A stretch of 64,000 bases of DNA from Methanothrix soehngenii GP6 (GTDB lineage: Archaea > Halobacteriota > Methanosarcinia > Methanotrichales > Methanotrichaceae): positions 1,798,001 to 1,862,000 of the forward strand of contig NC_015416.1 of the NCBI RefSeq assembly GCF_000204415.1, read 5' to 3'. Position numbers and translations under genes: made by a program. The notes under the pieces were generated by a model. That model saw nothing but the letters and a program-made list of their open reading frames with translations. It was not told the origin of the DNA and did not search any database. The first letter of the stretch is position 1; each line of letters opens with the position of its first letter. Below are positions 54,868-62,886 of this stretch, piece by piece.

Positions 54868-55992
54868 TTAAATTAGCTTTATTAGCTCTTCAAAACCTCC
54901 AATAATATATCCACCATCCTTTGTTCTATAGATAGACGCGCCTAGGGACCCCGCGAAAGTTCGGTTCCATTGTTCATTTCCTGAGCCGTCTGTCTTTATG
55001 AGCCAAGTCTTCGATCGGCTAGGGATTGGGGCATCGGAATGCGTGGAACCTGTGACGAGATAACCTCCGTCTTCAACAGTTGCTACAGAGAATCCATCAT
55101 CCCATTCCGATCCGCCAAATGTTCTATTCCATTCTTCATTTCCATCGGAATCGGTTTTTATCAACCATAAGTCGAAGTCACCAGCACCATAAGATTTTGT
55201 TTTGCCTGCTATTATATATCCTCCATCGTCCGCTTGTTGGACTGATCTGCCTTCATCAATATCCGCCCCTCCGAAAGTTCTGTTCCATTGCTCAAAGCCT
55301 TTTGAATCGACTTTAATCAGCCAGACGTCACTTTCACCACCTCCATAGGATCTGGTAGAACCAACAATCACATATCCACCATCTTTTGAACTTTGAACCA
55401 TGGAAAACGCAGCGTCAAGATTTATACCGCCAAAAGTCTTGTTCCACATCTCATTGCCATTCAAATCAGTCTTTATCAGCCAGAAATCGCCTCTACCAGC
55501 ACCGAACGAGTATGTCGTGCCGGCTACAATGTATCCCCCGTCTTCTGTCTGCTGGGCTGTGTTGCCCCAATCAAAGTCAGGTCCTCCAAAAGTTTTATCC
55601 CATACTTTATTCCCTTCGGAGTCAGTCTTTATCAGCCAAAGATCGAAATCCCCAGAGCCATGTGATCTTGTAGAACCCACAATAAAATAACCATCGCCTA
55701 CATTCATAACAGAACGGCCAATATCATCTCCTGTCCCGCCATAAGTGCGATTCCATTCTTCAAAACCTTTGGAATCGGTTTTTGTTAGCCAGACATCATT
55801 CTGGCCCATGCCAAATGAGTCCGTCCAGCCTGCAATGATATACCCGCCATCTTCGGCCTCTATGACTGAGTTTCCAACATCCGATCCAGAACCGCCGAAC
55901 GTTTTGTTCCATTCCTCTTCAGGCTGAGCTGAAGCGCCTAAAGTATCAAGCATCAGCAATGCCAACCATAATATTACTACTTTTTTGATCAA
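54868..55992 (-). CDS. Secreted seven-repeat beta-propeller protein (cassette C, leftward gene)
   Basis: A 374-residue protein beginning at TTG 55992 with signal peptide MIKKVVILWLALLMLDTLGA. Seven repeats of about 50 residues follow, starting with EEWNKTFGG, EEWNRTYGG, KVWDKTFGG, EMWNKTFGG, EQWNRTFGG, EEWNRTFGG and EQWNRTFAG. Each carries DGGYIIAG-type and DLWLIKTDS-type strands. The last repeat is shortened (GGYIIGGFEELIKLI). The first 140 residues are almost identical to those of the cassette D protein, after which the two diverge abruptly. It lies divergent to the PatG-like gene of cassette C. Probable cell-surface protein; ligand unknown. Confidence 0.8.
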   Translation of the reverse strand: MIKKVVILWLALLMLDTLGASAQPEEEWNKTFGGSGSDVGNSVIEAEDGGYIIAGWTDSFGMGQNDVWLTKTDSKGFEEWNRTYGGTGDDIGRSVMNVGDGYFIVGSTRSHGSGDFDLWLIKTDSEGNKVWDKTFGGPDFDWGNTAQQTEDGGYIVAGTTYSFGAGRGDFWLIKTDLNGNEMWNKTFGGINLDAAFSMVQSSKDGGYVIVGSTRSYGGGESDVWLIKVDSKGFEQWNRTFGGADIDEGRSVQQADDGGYIIAGKTKSYGAGDFDLWLIKTDSDGNEEWNRTFGGSEWDDGFSVATVEDGGYLVTGSTHSDAPIPSRSKTWLIKTDGSGNEQWNRTFAGSLGASIYRTKDGGYIIGGFEELIKLI

Positions 55993-56328
55993 CTACCCAC
56001 TCTCCTCGTACTGCTCTATGTAAGCTTTTAATGACATTATGTAATTTAAACTTTACTATTAATAAACGCACAGTAATTGCGGAAAGTTTACGGCATACTC
56101 ATTAAAGCTAAAATCCCTATTGATGGAAGGTTAGAAAGGAGATAGCTCTATTTAAACCTTTTCTTTTTGTTCGGATTTTCCGAACAAATTGAGATATTAT
56201 GTATTTAGATATTTGCTTCTTGTTCGGGAAACCCGGACAAATTCAATAGATTTATCTAGTTATGAGTAGTATCAGTGGTTGTGCTTCTAAAAGGGCACAG
56301 TTGAGCGAGTAAAGAGTGGGGAATTGAT
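55993..56328. promoter_or_regulatory. Cassette C divergent control region
   Basis: Palindrome 1 at 56167-56187 (TTGTTCGGA-TTT-TCCGAACAA) next to the leftward TATA box (complement of CTATTTAAACC); palindrome 2 at 56220-56240 (TTGTTCGGG-AAA-CCCGGACAA) next to the rightward TAGATTTATCTAG. Centres are 53 bp apart. The whole region is nearly identical to those of cassettes D and E. Confidence 0.82.
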
Positions 56329-57249
56329 ATGGAAGAAAAAGAAGCAAAGGATAATCCAGCAAGCTTGCCTATGAACCAGGCACCTTGCCAGGAGAGCCAG
56401 GAAAACAAAGCCTCCTCTCAGGAGGTTGGAAAGCGTAGCTGTGGATGCGGAGAAGGTGCGAAATCCAAAGCGACTCAATATGTTTATTCTCTGGGACGCA
56501 TCGAGCCACGCTTCCCGAACATGTCTGCTGAGCGGGAGTTTGCTCAGGCTATGGGAAGAGCAGAGACCGCAGGAATGATAGATCCACAAGCATTCTACTT
56601 TGTTCTGTCAAAGAAGGAGAACCGGTACCTTGTACGTGAGCTATGCTGGGTTCTGACCATCGAAAGTGTGGCAGCTTGCATTCTGCTGCCGAAAGATCCT
56701 CTGGATTTGGATCTGCTAGTAGAATCCGTACGGCCCATGTCCGCTAAAGCGGATATAGATGTAGTAATCGGCCTAATGGGACCAGTTGCTCCGCCTGAAA
56801 TGTGCAGCGGGCTGCAAGTCCCGTTGGTCGGATTCGATCAGCTCTTCTCATTCGACAGAAATGCCTTCATCAAATCTATTCCGAGGCCTGAGTCGATTCC
56901 CGAGAAGCAGGAGGAGAAGTTCAGAGCTACAGCCAATGAGCTGTTCGACAGGATCCTGCAAATGGCGGACAATACTGGAGCCAATGACGAGCATAGGGCG
57001 CTGAATTACCTGGCGGTTCGATATCCTGCAATCTATGCCAAGGCGGCAGAGGAGTTCGAGCACAACTTCTCCCTGACAGGCGTAGAAGTCAGGCCATCAA
57101 GGCTAAGCGGTGCGCGAAAAATTGTCTCTGTGATCTTCTCCTACACTAACAGAGAGACCGATGTCACGGAAAAATTCTTCGTCCGCGTGGATGTGAGCGA
57201 GGAGTTTCCATTCATGGTCACCAAGATGGCGCCATACTACGATAGGTGA
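56329..57249 (+). CDS. Standalone PatG C-terminal-like protein, cassette C
   Basis: A 306-residue paralogue of the cassette B protein. It differs most in the N-terminal part (KSKATQYVYSLGRIEPRFPN, shared with cassette E) and in the middle (PLDLDLLVESVRPMSAK), while the last 120 residues (from PRPESIPEKQEEK to YYDR) are nearly the same in all copies. The KRSCGCGE motif is kept. The following eight-Cys peptide starts 25 bp downstream. The patchwork of shared and private segments indicates recombination among copies. Confidence 0.75.
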   Translation: MEEKEAKDNPASLPMNQAPCQESQENKASSQEVGKRSCGCGEGAKSKATQYVYSLGRIEPRFPNMSAEREFAQAMGRAETAGMIDPQAFYFVLSKKENRYLVRELCWVLTIESVAACILLPKDPLDLDLLVESVRPMSAKADIDVVIGLMGPVAPPEMCSGLQVPLVGFDQLFSFDRNAFIKSIPRPESIPEKQEEKFRATANELFDRILQMADNTGANDEHRALNYLAVRYPAIYAKAAEEFEHNFSLTGVEVRPSRLSGARKIVSVIFSYTNRETDVTEKFFVRVDVSEEFPFMVTKMAPYYDR

Positions 57250-57274
57250 ATAAACTAAATGGAGGTGAAATGAA

Positions 57275-57490
57275 ATGGCACAATGTTGGGGATGTTATCA
57301 AACAGTTGAGTATCCTCTTGGTAATGTACTGTGTACTACGCCAACGTGTTTTGTATGGGATAATTGGCCTGCTGCATGCTCCAATGCCGCCTCGTTCAGA
57401 TGGACGACTTGCGGCTGGGCAAGCGGATACGCAGTCTCTCATCATTTCCCTGCATCTCCGTCGTACTGTAACCCGGAACGGTGTATTTAA
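57275..57490 (+). CDS. Eight-cysteine peptide, cassette C
   Basis: A 71-residue peptide starting MAQCWGCYQT and ending SPSYCNPERCI, behind a GGAGGTGA ribosome-binding site. Eight Cys at 4, 7, 20, 25, 35, 46, 65 and 70. It shares with the cassette B peptide the MAQC start, Cys20, the ACSNAASFRWTTC block and the GY-x-x-x-H region, but is otherwise quite different. It has no signal peptide and is rich in Trp, Tyr and Phe. A 135-codon frame overlapping it on the same strand is a shadow. Confidence 0.7.
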   Translation: MAQCWGCYQTVEYPLGNVLCTTPTCFVWDNWPAACSNAASFRWTTCGWASGYAVSHHFPASPSYCNPERCI

Positions 57491-57595
57491 GAGCATACAT
57501 CATTTTGGGTTCATAATATTTTTTTATTGCATTTCCCTAAAGTATATGACCTCCATTAAAGCAGAAAGGTTCTATCGTGCTTTTGCATATCTCTG

Positions 57596-58741
57596 TCATT
57601 TTAGTCTTATTAGTATCGTATCCCAAGTTATCCGTTTGTCTTCGCCTAAATAATTTACAGCACCCAAGATAACATATCCTCCATCTTTTACCTGCCTGAT
57701 GGAGCTAGCTATTGGAATCGAGAGCGAAGGAGACATTGCAAGCCTCTTATCCCATGTTTTATCGCCGCTTGAATCAGTCTTCACCAACCAGATATAAGAA
57801 GAGGTAGAACCTGCAATCATATAGCCATCGTTTGTTTCTATGATAGAAGTGCCCTCATCCCATTCAGGCCCACCAAAAACCTTATCCCATAATTTGTTTC
57901 CATTTGAATCGACTTTCATCAGCCAGAGGTCAGGTTTTCCTGTGCCGTAATAATCAGTTCTTCCAACAAGGATAAATCCTCCGTCCCTCGTTTGCTTAAT
58001 TGAGTTACATATATCGGATCCCGGACTTCCAAGAGTTCTATTCCATAACTCATCCCCATTTGAGTCGGTCTTTACTATCCAGATATCAATATTTCCGGAT
58101 CCATATGAGTTAGTTTGTCCAGCGGTTACGTATTCTCCATCCGTCTCCTGGAGCGCTATAATAGTCTCATAACCTGTATCTCCGAGGGTCCTATTCCATT
58201 TTTCTTGTCCGTTTGAGTCTATTTTTATCAACCAGTCATCGACATCTTCATCACTCTGATGTTTTGATCCGCCAATAATATAATCGCCATCTTTTGTCCC
58301 GATAATTGCATTACCTAAATCATCGCCAGGTCCTCCAAAAGTTTTATCCCATACTTTATTCCCTTCGGAGTCAGTCTTTATCAGCCAAAGATCGAAATCC
58401 TCAGAGCCATGTGATCTTGTAGAACCCACAATAAAATAACCATCGCCTACATTCATAACAGAACGGCCAATATCATCTCCTGTCCCGCCATAAGTGCGAT
58501 TCCATTCTTCAAAACCTTTGGAATCGGTTTTTGTTAGCCAGACATCATTCTGGCCCATGCCAAATGAGTCCGTCCAGCCTGCAATGATATACCCGCCATC
58601 TTCGGCCTCTATGACTGAGTTTCCAACATCCGATCCAGAACCGCCGAAAGTTTTGTTCCATTCCTCTTCAGGCTGAGCTGAAGCGCCTAAAGTATCAAGC
58701 ATCAGCAATGCCAACCATAATATTACTACTTTTTTGATCAA
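57596..58741 (-). CDS. Secreted seven-repeat beta-propeller protein (cassette D, leftward gene)
   Basis: A 381-residue protein beginning at TTG 58741, with the same signal peptide as cassette C. Seven repeats begin EEWNKTFGG, EEWNRTYGG, KVWDKTFGG, EKWNRTLGD, ELWNRTLGS, KLWDKVFGG and KTWDKRLAM. Up to about residue 140 it matches cassette C at the DNA level with very few differences, then becomes unrelated in detail while keeping the repeat frame. Its stop overlaps no gene; about 105 bp separate it from the cassette C peptide. Surface location is likely; function unknown. Confidence 0.8.
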   Translation of the reverse strand: MIKKVVILWLALLMLDTLGASAQPEEEWNKTFGGSGSDVGNSVIEAEDGGYIIAGWTDSFGMGQNDVWLTKTDSKGFEEWNRTYGGTGDDIGRSVMNVGDGYFIVGSTRSHGSEDFDLWLIKTDSEGNKVWDKTFGGPGDDLGNAIIGTKDGDYIIGGSKHQSDEDVDDWLIKIDSNGQEKWNRTLGDTGYETIIALQETDGEYVTAGQTNSYGSGNIDIWIVKTDSNGDELWNRTLGSPGSDICNSIKQTRDGGFILVGRTDYYGTGKPDLWLMKVDSNGNKLWDKVFGGPEWDEGTSIIETNDGYMIAGSTSSYIWLVKTDSSGDKTWDKRLAMSPSLSIPIASSIRQVKDGGYVILGAVNYLGEDKRITWDTILIRLK

Positions 58742-59076
58742 CTACCCACTCTCCTCGTACTGCTCTATGTAAGCTTCTAATGACATTATGTAATTTAAAC
58801 TTTACTATTAATAAACGCACGGTAATTGCGGAAAGTCTACGGCATACTCATTAAAGCTAAAATCCCTATTGATGGAAGGTTAGAAAGGAGATAGCTCTAT
58901 TTAAACCTTTTCTTTTTGTTCGGATTTTCCGAACAAATTGAGATATTATGTATTTAGATATTTGCTTCTTGTTCGGGAAACCCGGACAAATTCAATAGAT
59001 TTATCTAGTTATGAGTAGTATCAGTGGTTGTGCTTCCAAAAGGCACAGTTGAGCGAGCAAAGAGTGGGGAATTGAT
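58742..59076. promoter_or_regulatory. Cassette D divergent control region
   Basis: Palindromes at 58916-58936 (TTGTTCGGA-TTT-TCCGAACAA) and 58969-58989 (TTGTTCGGG-AAA-CCCGGACAA), centres 53 bp apart, each beside one of the divergent TATA boxes. A leader hairpin with GTGC/GCAC arms is at 59030-59046. Confidence 0.82.
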
Positions 59077-60009
59077 ATGGAAGAAAAAGAAGCAAAAGAT
59101 AAGCTGGCAAGCCTGCCTATGAACCAGGCACCTTGCCAGGAGAGCCAGGAAAACAAAGCCTCCTCCTCTCAAGGAATGGCAAAGCGTAGCTGTGGATGCG
59201 GAGAAGATGCGAAAGCCAAGGGCACAAATGCGCCCCAATACGTCTACGCCCTTGGAAAGATCGACCCTCGCTTTCGAAGCATGGCCGTGGAAAGAGAGTT
59301 TGCACAGGCTACTGGCAGGGCGGAGACAACCGGGCTTACGGATCAACAGGCCTTCTACTCGGTTCTGTCAAAGAAGGAAAATAGGTATCTGGTACGTGAT
59401 CTGTGTTGGACTCTAACCATAGAAGGTGTGGCCGCCTATATCCTGCTGCCCAAGGACCCATTGGATTTTGATCGTCTGGTGGAATCCGTCAAGCCTCAAC
59501 AGGATAAAGCGGGCATGGATGTCGTGGTCGGATTAAAGGGGCCGGTTGCTCCGCCTGAAATGTGCAGCGGGCTGCAAGTCCCGTTGGTCGGATTCGATCA
59601 GCTCTTCTCATTCAATAGAGATGCCTTCATCAAATCTATTCCGAGGCCTGAGTCGATTCCCGAGAAGCAGGAGGAGAAGTTCAGAACTGCAGCCAATGAG
59701 CTGTTCGACAGGATCCTGCAGATGGCGGACAATACTGGAGCCACTGACGAGCACAGGGCGCTGAATTACCTGGCGGTTCGATATCCAGCAATCTATGCCA
59801 AGGCGGCAGAGGAGTTCGAGCACAACTTCTCCCTGACAGGGGTAGAAGCCAGGCCATCAAGGCTAAGCGGTGCGCGAAAAATTGTCTCTGTGATCTTCTC
59901 CTACACTAACAGGGAAACCGATGTCACTGAGAAGTACTTTGTCCGCGTGGATGTGAGCGAAGAGTTTCCATTCCTGGTCACCAAGACGGCGCCATACTAC
60001 GACAGGTGA
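59077..60009 (+). CDS. Standalone PatG C-terminal-like protein, cassette D
   Basis: A 310-residue paralogue. Its N-terminal half follows cassette B (KGTNAPQYVYALGKIDPRFR; LDFDRLVESVKPQQDK), whereas a central stretch (VGLKGPVAPPEMCSGLQVPL) follows cassette C, and the ending (EKYFVRVDVSEEFPFLVTK) follows cassette E. This mosaic makes it a good witness of gene conversion. One extra Ser in the low-complexity N-terminus. The downstream peptide starts after 27 bp. Confidence 0.75.
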   Translation: MEEKEAKDKLASLPMNQAPCQESQENKASSSQGMAKRSCGCGEDAKAKGTNAPQYVYALGKIDPRFRSMAVEREFAQATGRAETTGLTDQQAFYSVLSKKENRYLVRDLCWTLTIEGVAAYILLPKDPLDFDRLVESVKPQQDKAGMDVVVGLKGPVAPPEMCSGLQVPLVGFDQLFSFNRDAFIKSIPRPESIPEKQEEKFRTAANELFDRILQMADNTGATDEHRALNYLAVRYPAIYAKAAEEFEHNFSLTGVEARPSRLSGARKIVSVIFSYTNRETDVTEKYFVRVDVSEEFPFLVTKTAPYYDR

Positions 60010-60036
60010 ATAAACTAAATGGAGGTGAAAAAATAA

Positions 60037-60228
60037 ATGACGGCATGCAAATGCTTCTGGTATACAAGTCGTCGTACCGGCGGTTGTGAAGGACGACATA
60101 TATGCAGCTGCGATTGGGGCTGGGCAGATTCCGAAGCTCTGTCATGGTTTTGGACTATCTGTGGCTACGTACAAGGGTACCAGCATATACAAGATAAACC
60201 ATGGGTTGATTGTGCAGCCTGCTATTAG
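60037..60228 (+). CDS. Eight-cysteine peptide, cassette D
   Basis: A 63-residue peptide starting MTACKCFWYT and ending VDCAACY, behind GGAGGTGA. Eight Cys at 4, 6, 17, 23, 25, 42, 59 and 62. It keeps the region ADSEALSWFWTIC (with Asp in place of the usual Cys) and GYQH, which aligns with AYQH in cassette E. Trp content is high (6 residues). No signal peptide. Its stop lies 21 bp from the stop of the convergent propeller gene. Confidence 0.7.
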   Translation: MTACKCFWYTSRRTGGCEGRHICSCDWGWADSEALSWFWTICGYVQGYQHIQDKPWVDCAACY

Positions 60229-60249
60229 CCGTGAGAGTATTCTACACTC

Positions 60250-61425
60250 TCATTTTTTTAAATTACTCAATTTCATTTTTACCATAAATATATCGAAGCC
60301 GCCTGAGCCATACGAATCTGTGTCACCTAGCATAATATATTCATCATCGTCTGCCTCTTGGGCTAGAAAGGCCCCCGACGTGCCTGTACTACCAAAAGTC
60401 CTGTTCCATTGCTCTATACCATTTTGGTCTGTCTTTATTACCCAGGCATCGCTTCCACCGGTACCATAGGACCTTGTCTCACCAGCGATGATATATCCAC
60501 CATCTCTGGCCTGCTGAACTGACATGCCCCAATCAACATCCGAACCGCCGAAGGTTTTGTTCCATTCTTCATTACCCTTTGAATCGGTTTTTATTAACCA
60601 AATATCCTGATCATTAGCATCCTTTTGTCGTGTATCACCGATAACAATGTATCCACCATCTTTAGTTTCTTGAATTGACCGCGCACCATCCCATGACGAC
60701 CCACCAATTGTTTTATTCCATAGCTCTGTGCCAGATGGGTCTGTTTTTATGATCCAGACATAAGCTTTATCAATATCTTTTAGTTCAGTCCAACCTGCGA
60801 TTACATATCCGCCATCTTTCGTTTGCTTGACTGATCTACCAGCATCATTGCCTGATTTACCGAAAGTCCTATCCCACATTTTAGTCCCATTTGAGTCTGT
60901 TTTTATTAGCCAGATATCAAAATCACCTGCATTATATGATTTTGTATCGCCTAAGAGAATATATCCATGATCACTTGTTTCTTGAATTGACCAACATATG
61001 TCATCGCTAGGTTTACCAAAGGTTCTATCCCATTCTTTATCCCCTTTAGAGTTCGCCTTTATTAGCCAAATATCTTTGCCGCCAGCGCCGTAGGACTCTG
61101 TAAGGCCTGCGATTATATATCCACTATCGCTTGTTTCTTGGATTGAATAGCCAATATCATCTCTCGGTCCGCCAAAGGTCCTGTTCCAAAGTTCATTTCC
61201 TTTTGAGTCAGTCTTTATCAGCCAAATATCATCTTTTCCTGTTCCAAAAGAATCCGTCTTACCTACGATGATATATCCATAATCTTTTATCTCCTGAATG
61301 GCGAAGCCTGACTCATCACCTGGCCCACCGTACGTTTTGTTCCATTCCTCTTTAGGCTGAGCTGAAGCGCCTAAAGTATCAAGCATCAGCAATGCCAACC
61401 ATAATATTACTACTTTTTTGATCAA
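60250..61425 (-). CDS. Secreted seven-repeat beta-propeller protein (cassette E, leftward gene)
   Basis: A 391-residue protein from TTG 61425. The signal peptide is identical to those of cassettes C and D, but from the mature residue KEEWNKTYGG on the sequence is its own. Repeats start EEWNKTYGG, ELWNRTFGG, KEWDRTFGK, KMWDRTFGK, ELWNKTIGG, EEWNKTFGG and EQWNRTFGS, i.e. seven. The typical strands are DYGYIIVGKTDSFGTGKDD and DIWLIKTDS. Divergent to the PatG-like gene of cassette E and convergent with the cassette D peptide gene. Surface location likely; ligand unknown. Confidence 0.8.
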   Translation of the reverse strand: MIKKVVILWLALLMLDTLGASAQPKEEWNKTYGGPGDESGFAIQEIKDYGYIIVGKTDSFGTGKDDIWLIKTDSKGNELWNRTFGGPRDDIGYSIQETSDSGYIIAGLTESYGAGGKDIWLIKANSKGDKEWDRTFGKPSDDICWSIQETSDHGYILLGDTKSYNAGDFDIWLIKTDSNGTKMWDRTFGKSGNDAGRSVKQTKDGGYVIAGWTELKDIDKAYVWIIKTDPSGTELWNKTIGGSSWDGARSIQETKDGGYIVIGDTRQKDANDQDIWLIKTDSKGNEEWNKTFGGSDVDWGMSVQQARDGGYIIAGETRSYGTGGSDAWVIKTDQNGIEQWNRTFGSTGTSGAFLAQEADDDEYIMLGDTDSYGSGGFDIFMVKMKLSNLKK

Positions 61426-61760
61426 CTACCCACTCTCCTCGTACTGCTCTATGTAAGCTTCTAATGACATTATGTAATTTAAACTTTACTATTAATAAAC
61501 GCACAGTAATTGCGGAAAGTCTACGGCATACTCATTAAAGCTAAAATCCCTATTGATGGAAGGTTAGAAAGGAGATTGCTCTATTTAAACCTTTTCTTTT
61601 TGTTCGGATTTTCCGAACAAATTGAGATATTATGTATTTAGATATTTGCTTCTTGTTCGGGAAAGCCGGACAAATTCAATAGATTTATCTAGTTATGAGT
61701 AGTATCAGTGGTTGTGCTTCCAAAAGGCACAGTTGAGCGAGTAAAGAGTGGGGAATTGAT
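61426..61760. promoter_or_regulatory. Cassette E divergent control region
   Basis: Palindromes at 61600-61620 (TTGTTCGGA-TTT-TCCGAACAA) and 61653-61673 (TTGTTCGG-GAAAG-CCGGACAA, one mismatch), centres 53 bp apart. TATA boxes and leader hairpin are as in cassettes B-D. Confidence 0.82.
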
Positions 61761-62681
61761 ATGGAAGAAAAAGAAGCAAAAGATAAGCTGGCAGGCCTGC
61801 CTGTGAACCAGACACCTTGCCAGGAGAGCCAGGAAAACAAAGCCACCTCTCAGGAGGTTGGAAAGCGTAGCTGTGGATGCGGAGAAGGTGCGAAATCCAA
61901 AGCGACTCAATATGTTTATTCTCTGGGACGCATCGAGCCGCACTTCCCGAACATGTCTGCTGAGCGGGAGTTTGCTCAGGCTATGGGAAGAGCAGAGACC
62001 GCAGGAATGACAGATTCACAAGCATTCTACTCTGTTCTGTCAAAAAAGGAAAACCGGTATCTGGTACGTGATCTGTGTTGGACGCTGGCCATAGAGGGCA
62101 TGGCCACCTATATCCTGTTGCCGAAGGATCCATTGGATTTTGATCGTCTGGTGGAATCCGTTAAGCCTCAACAGGATAAAGCGGACATAGATGTCGTGGT
62201 CGGCTCAAAGGGACCAGTTGCTCTTCCTGAAATGTGCAGCGGGCTGCAAGTCCCGTTGGTCGGATTCGATCAGCTCTTCTCATTCGACAGAGATGCCTTC
62301 ATCAAATCTATTCCGAGGCCTGAGTCGATTCCCGAAAAGCAGGAGGGGAAGTTCAGAGCTGCCGCCAATGAGCTGTTCGACAGGATCCTGCAAATGGCGG
62401 ACAATACTGGAGCCAATGACGAGCACAGGGCGCTGAATTACCTGGCCGTTCGATATCCTGCAATCTATGCCAAGGCGGCAGAGGAGTTCGAGCACAACTT
62501 CTCCCTGACAGGGGTAGAAGCCAGGCCATCAAGGCTAAGCGGTGCGCGAAAAATTGTCTCTGTGATCTTCTCCTACACTAACAGGGAAACCGATGTCACT
62601 GAGAAGTACTTTGTCCGCGTGGATGTGAGCGAAGAGTTTCCATTCCTGGTCACCAAGATGGCGTCGTACTACGACAGGTGA
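61761..62681 (+). CDS. Standalone PatG C-terminal-like protein, cassette E
   Basis: A 306-residue paralogue. The N-terminal part follows cassette C (KSKATQYVYSLGRIEPHFPN), the middle follows cassette B (PLDFDRLVESVKPQQDK, VVGSKGPVALPEMC), and the end follows cassette D (EKYFVRVDVSEEFPFLVTK). KRSCGCGE is present. It ends MASYYDR where the others have MAPYYDR or TAPYYDR. The downstream peptide starts after 25 bp. Confidence 0.75.
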   Translation: MEEKEAKDKLAGLPVNQTPCQESQENKATSQEVGKRSCGCGEGAKSKATQYVYSLGRIEPHFPNMSAEREFAQAMGRAETAGMTDSQAFYSVLSKKENRYLVRDLCWTLAIEGMATYILLPKDPLDFDRLVESVKPQQDKADIDVVVGSKGPVALPEMCSGLQVPLVGFDQLFSFDRDAFIKSIPRPESIPEKQEGKFRAAANELFDRILQMADNTGANDEHRALNYLAVRYPAIYAKAAEEFEHNFSLTGVEARPSRLSGARKIVSVIFSYTNRETDVTEKYFVRVDVSEEFPFLVTKMASYYDR

Positions 62682-62706
62682 ACAATTTGAAATGAGGTGA
62701 AAAGAA

Positions 62707-62886
62707 ATGACATGTTATTGCTGCTATTGGACTAGCACACCATCCGACGGTTGTGTAGGACCTACTTACTGCAGCTTCTACGTGGGTTCAGCATGCTCTG
62801 CAGCTCTTTCGGCGTTCAGAGCACAATGTGGTTCCTCTGTACCAGCGTACCAGCATACGTATATAGCTCCTGACTACTACTGCTAG
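62707..62886 (+). CDS. Eight-cysteine peptide, cassette E (59 residues)
   Basis: A short frame from ATG 62707 to TAG 62884-62886, behind GAGGTGA. The product starts MTCYCCYWTS and ends APDYYC. Eight Cys at 3, 5, 6, 16, 22, 30, 41 and 59. The ACSAALSAFRAQC block keeps the 11-residue Cys spacing of the cassette B and C peptides, and YQHTYIAPDYYC parallels their endings. No signal peptide. Confidence 0.7.
   Translation: MTCYCCYWTSTPSDGCVGPTYCSFYVGSACSAALSAFRAQCGSSVPAYQHTYIAPDYYC

Noticed and set aside
57246-57653. A 135-codon frame overlapping the cassette C peptide
   Set aside because: It starts before the ribosome-binding site of the peptide gene, has no counterpart in other cassettes and runs into the convergent propeller gene.
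47641-61673. Repeated palindromes as a possible CRISPR array
   Set aside because: The copies are kilobases apart, occur as pairs beside TATA boxes and have no spacer-like intervals or cas genes; they are operators.
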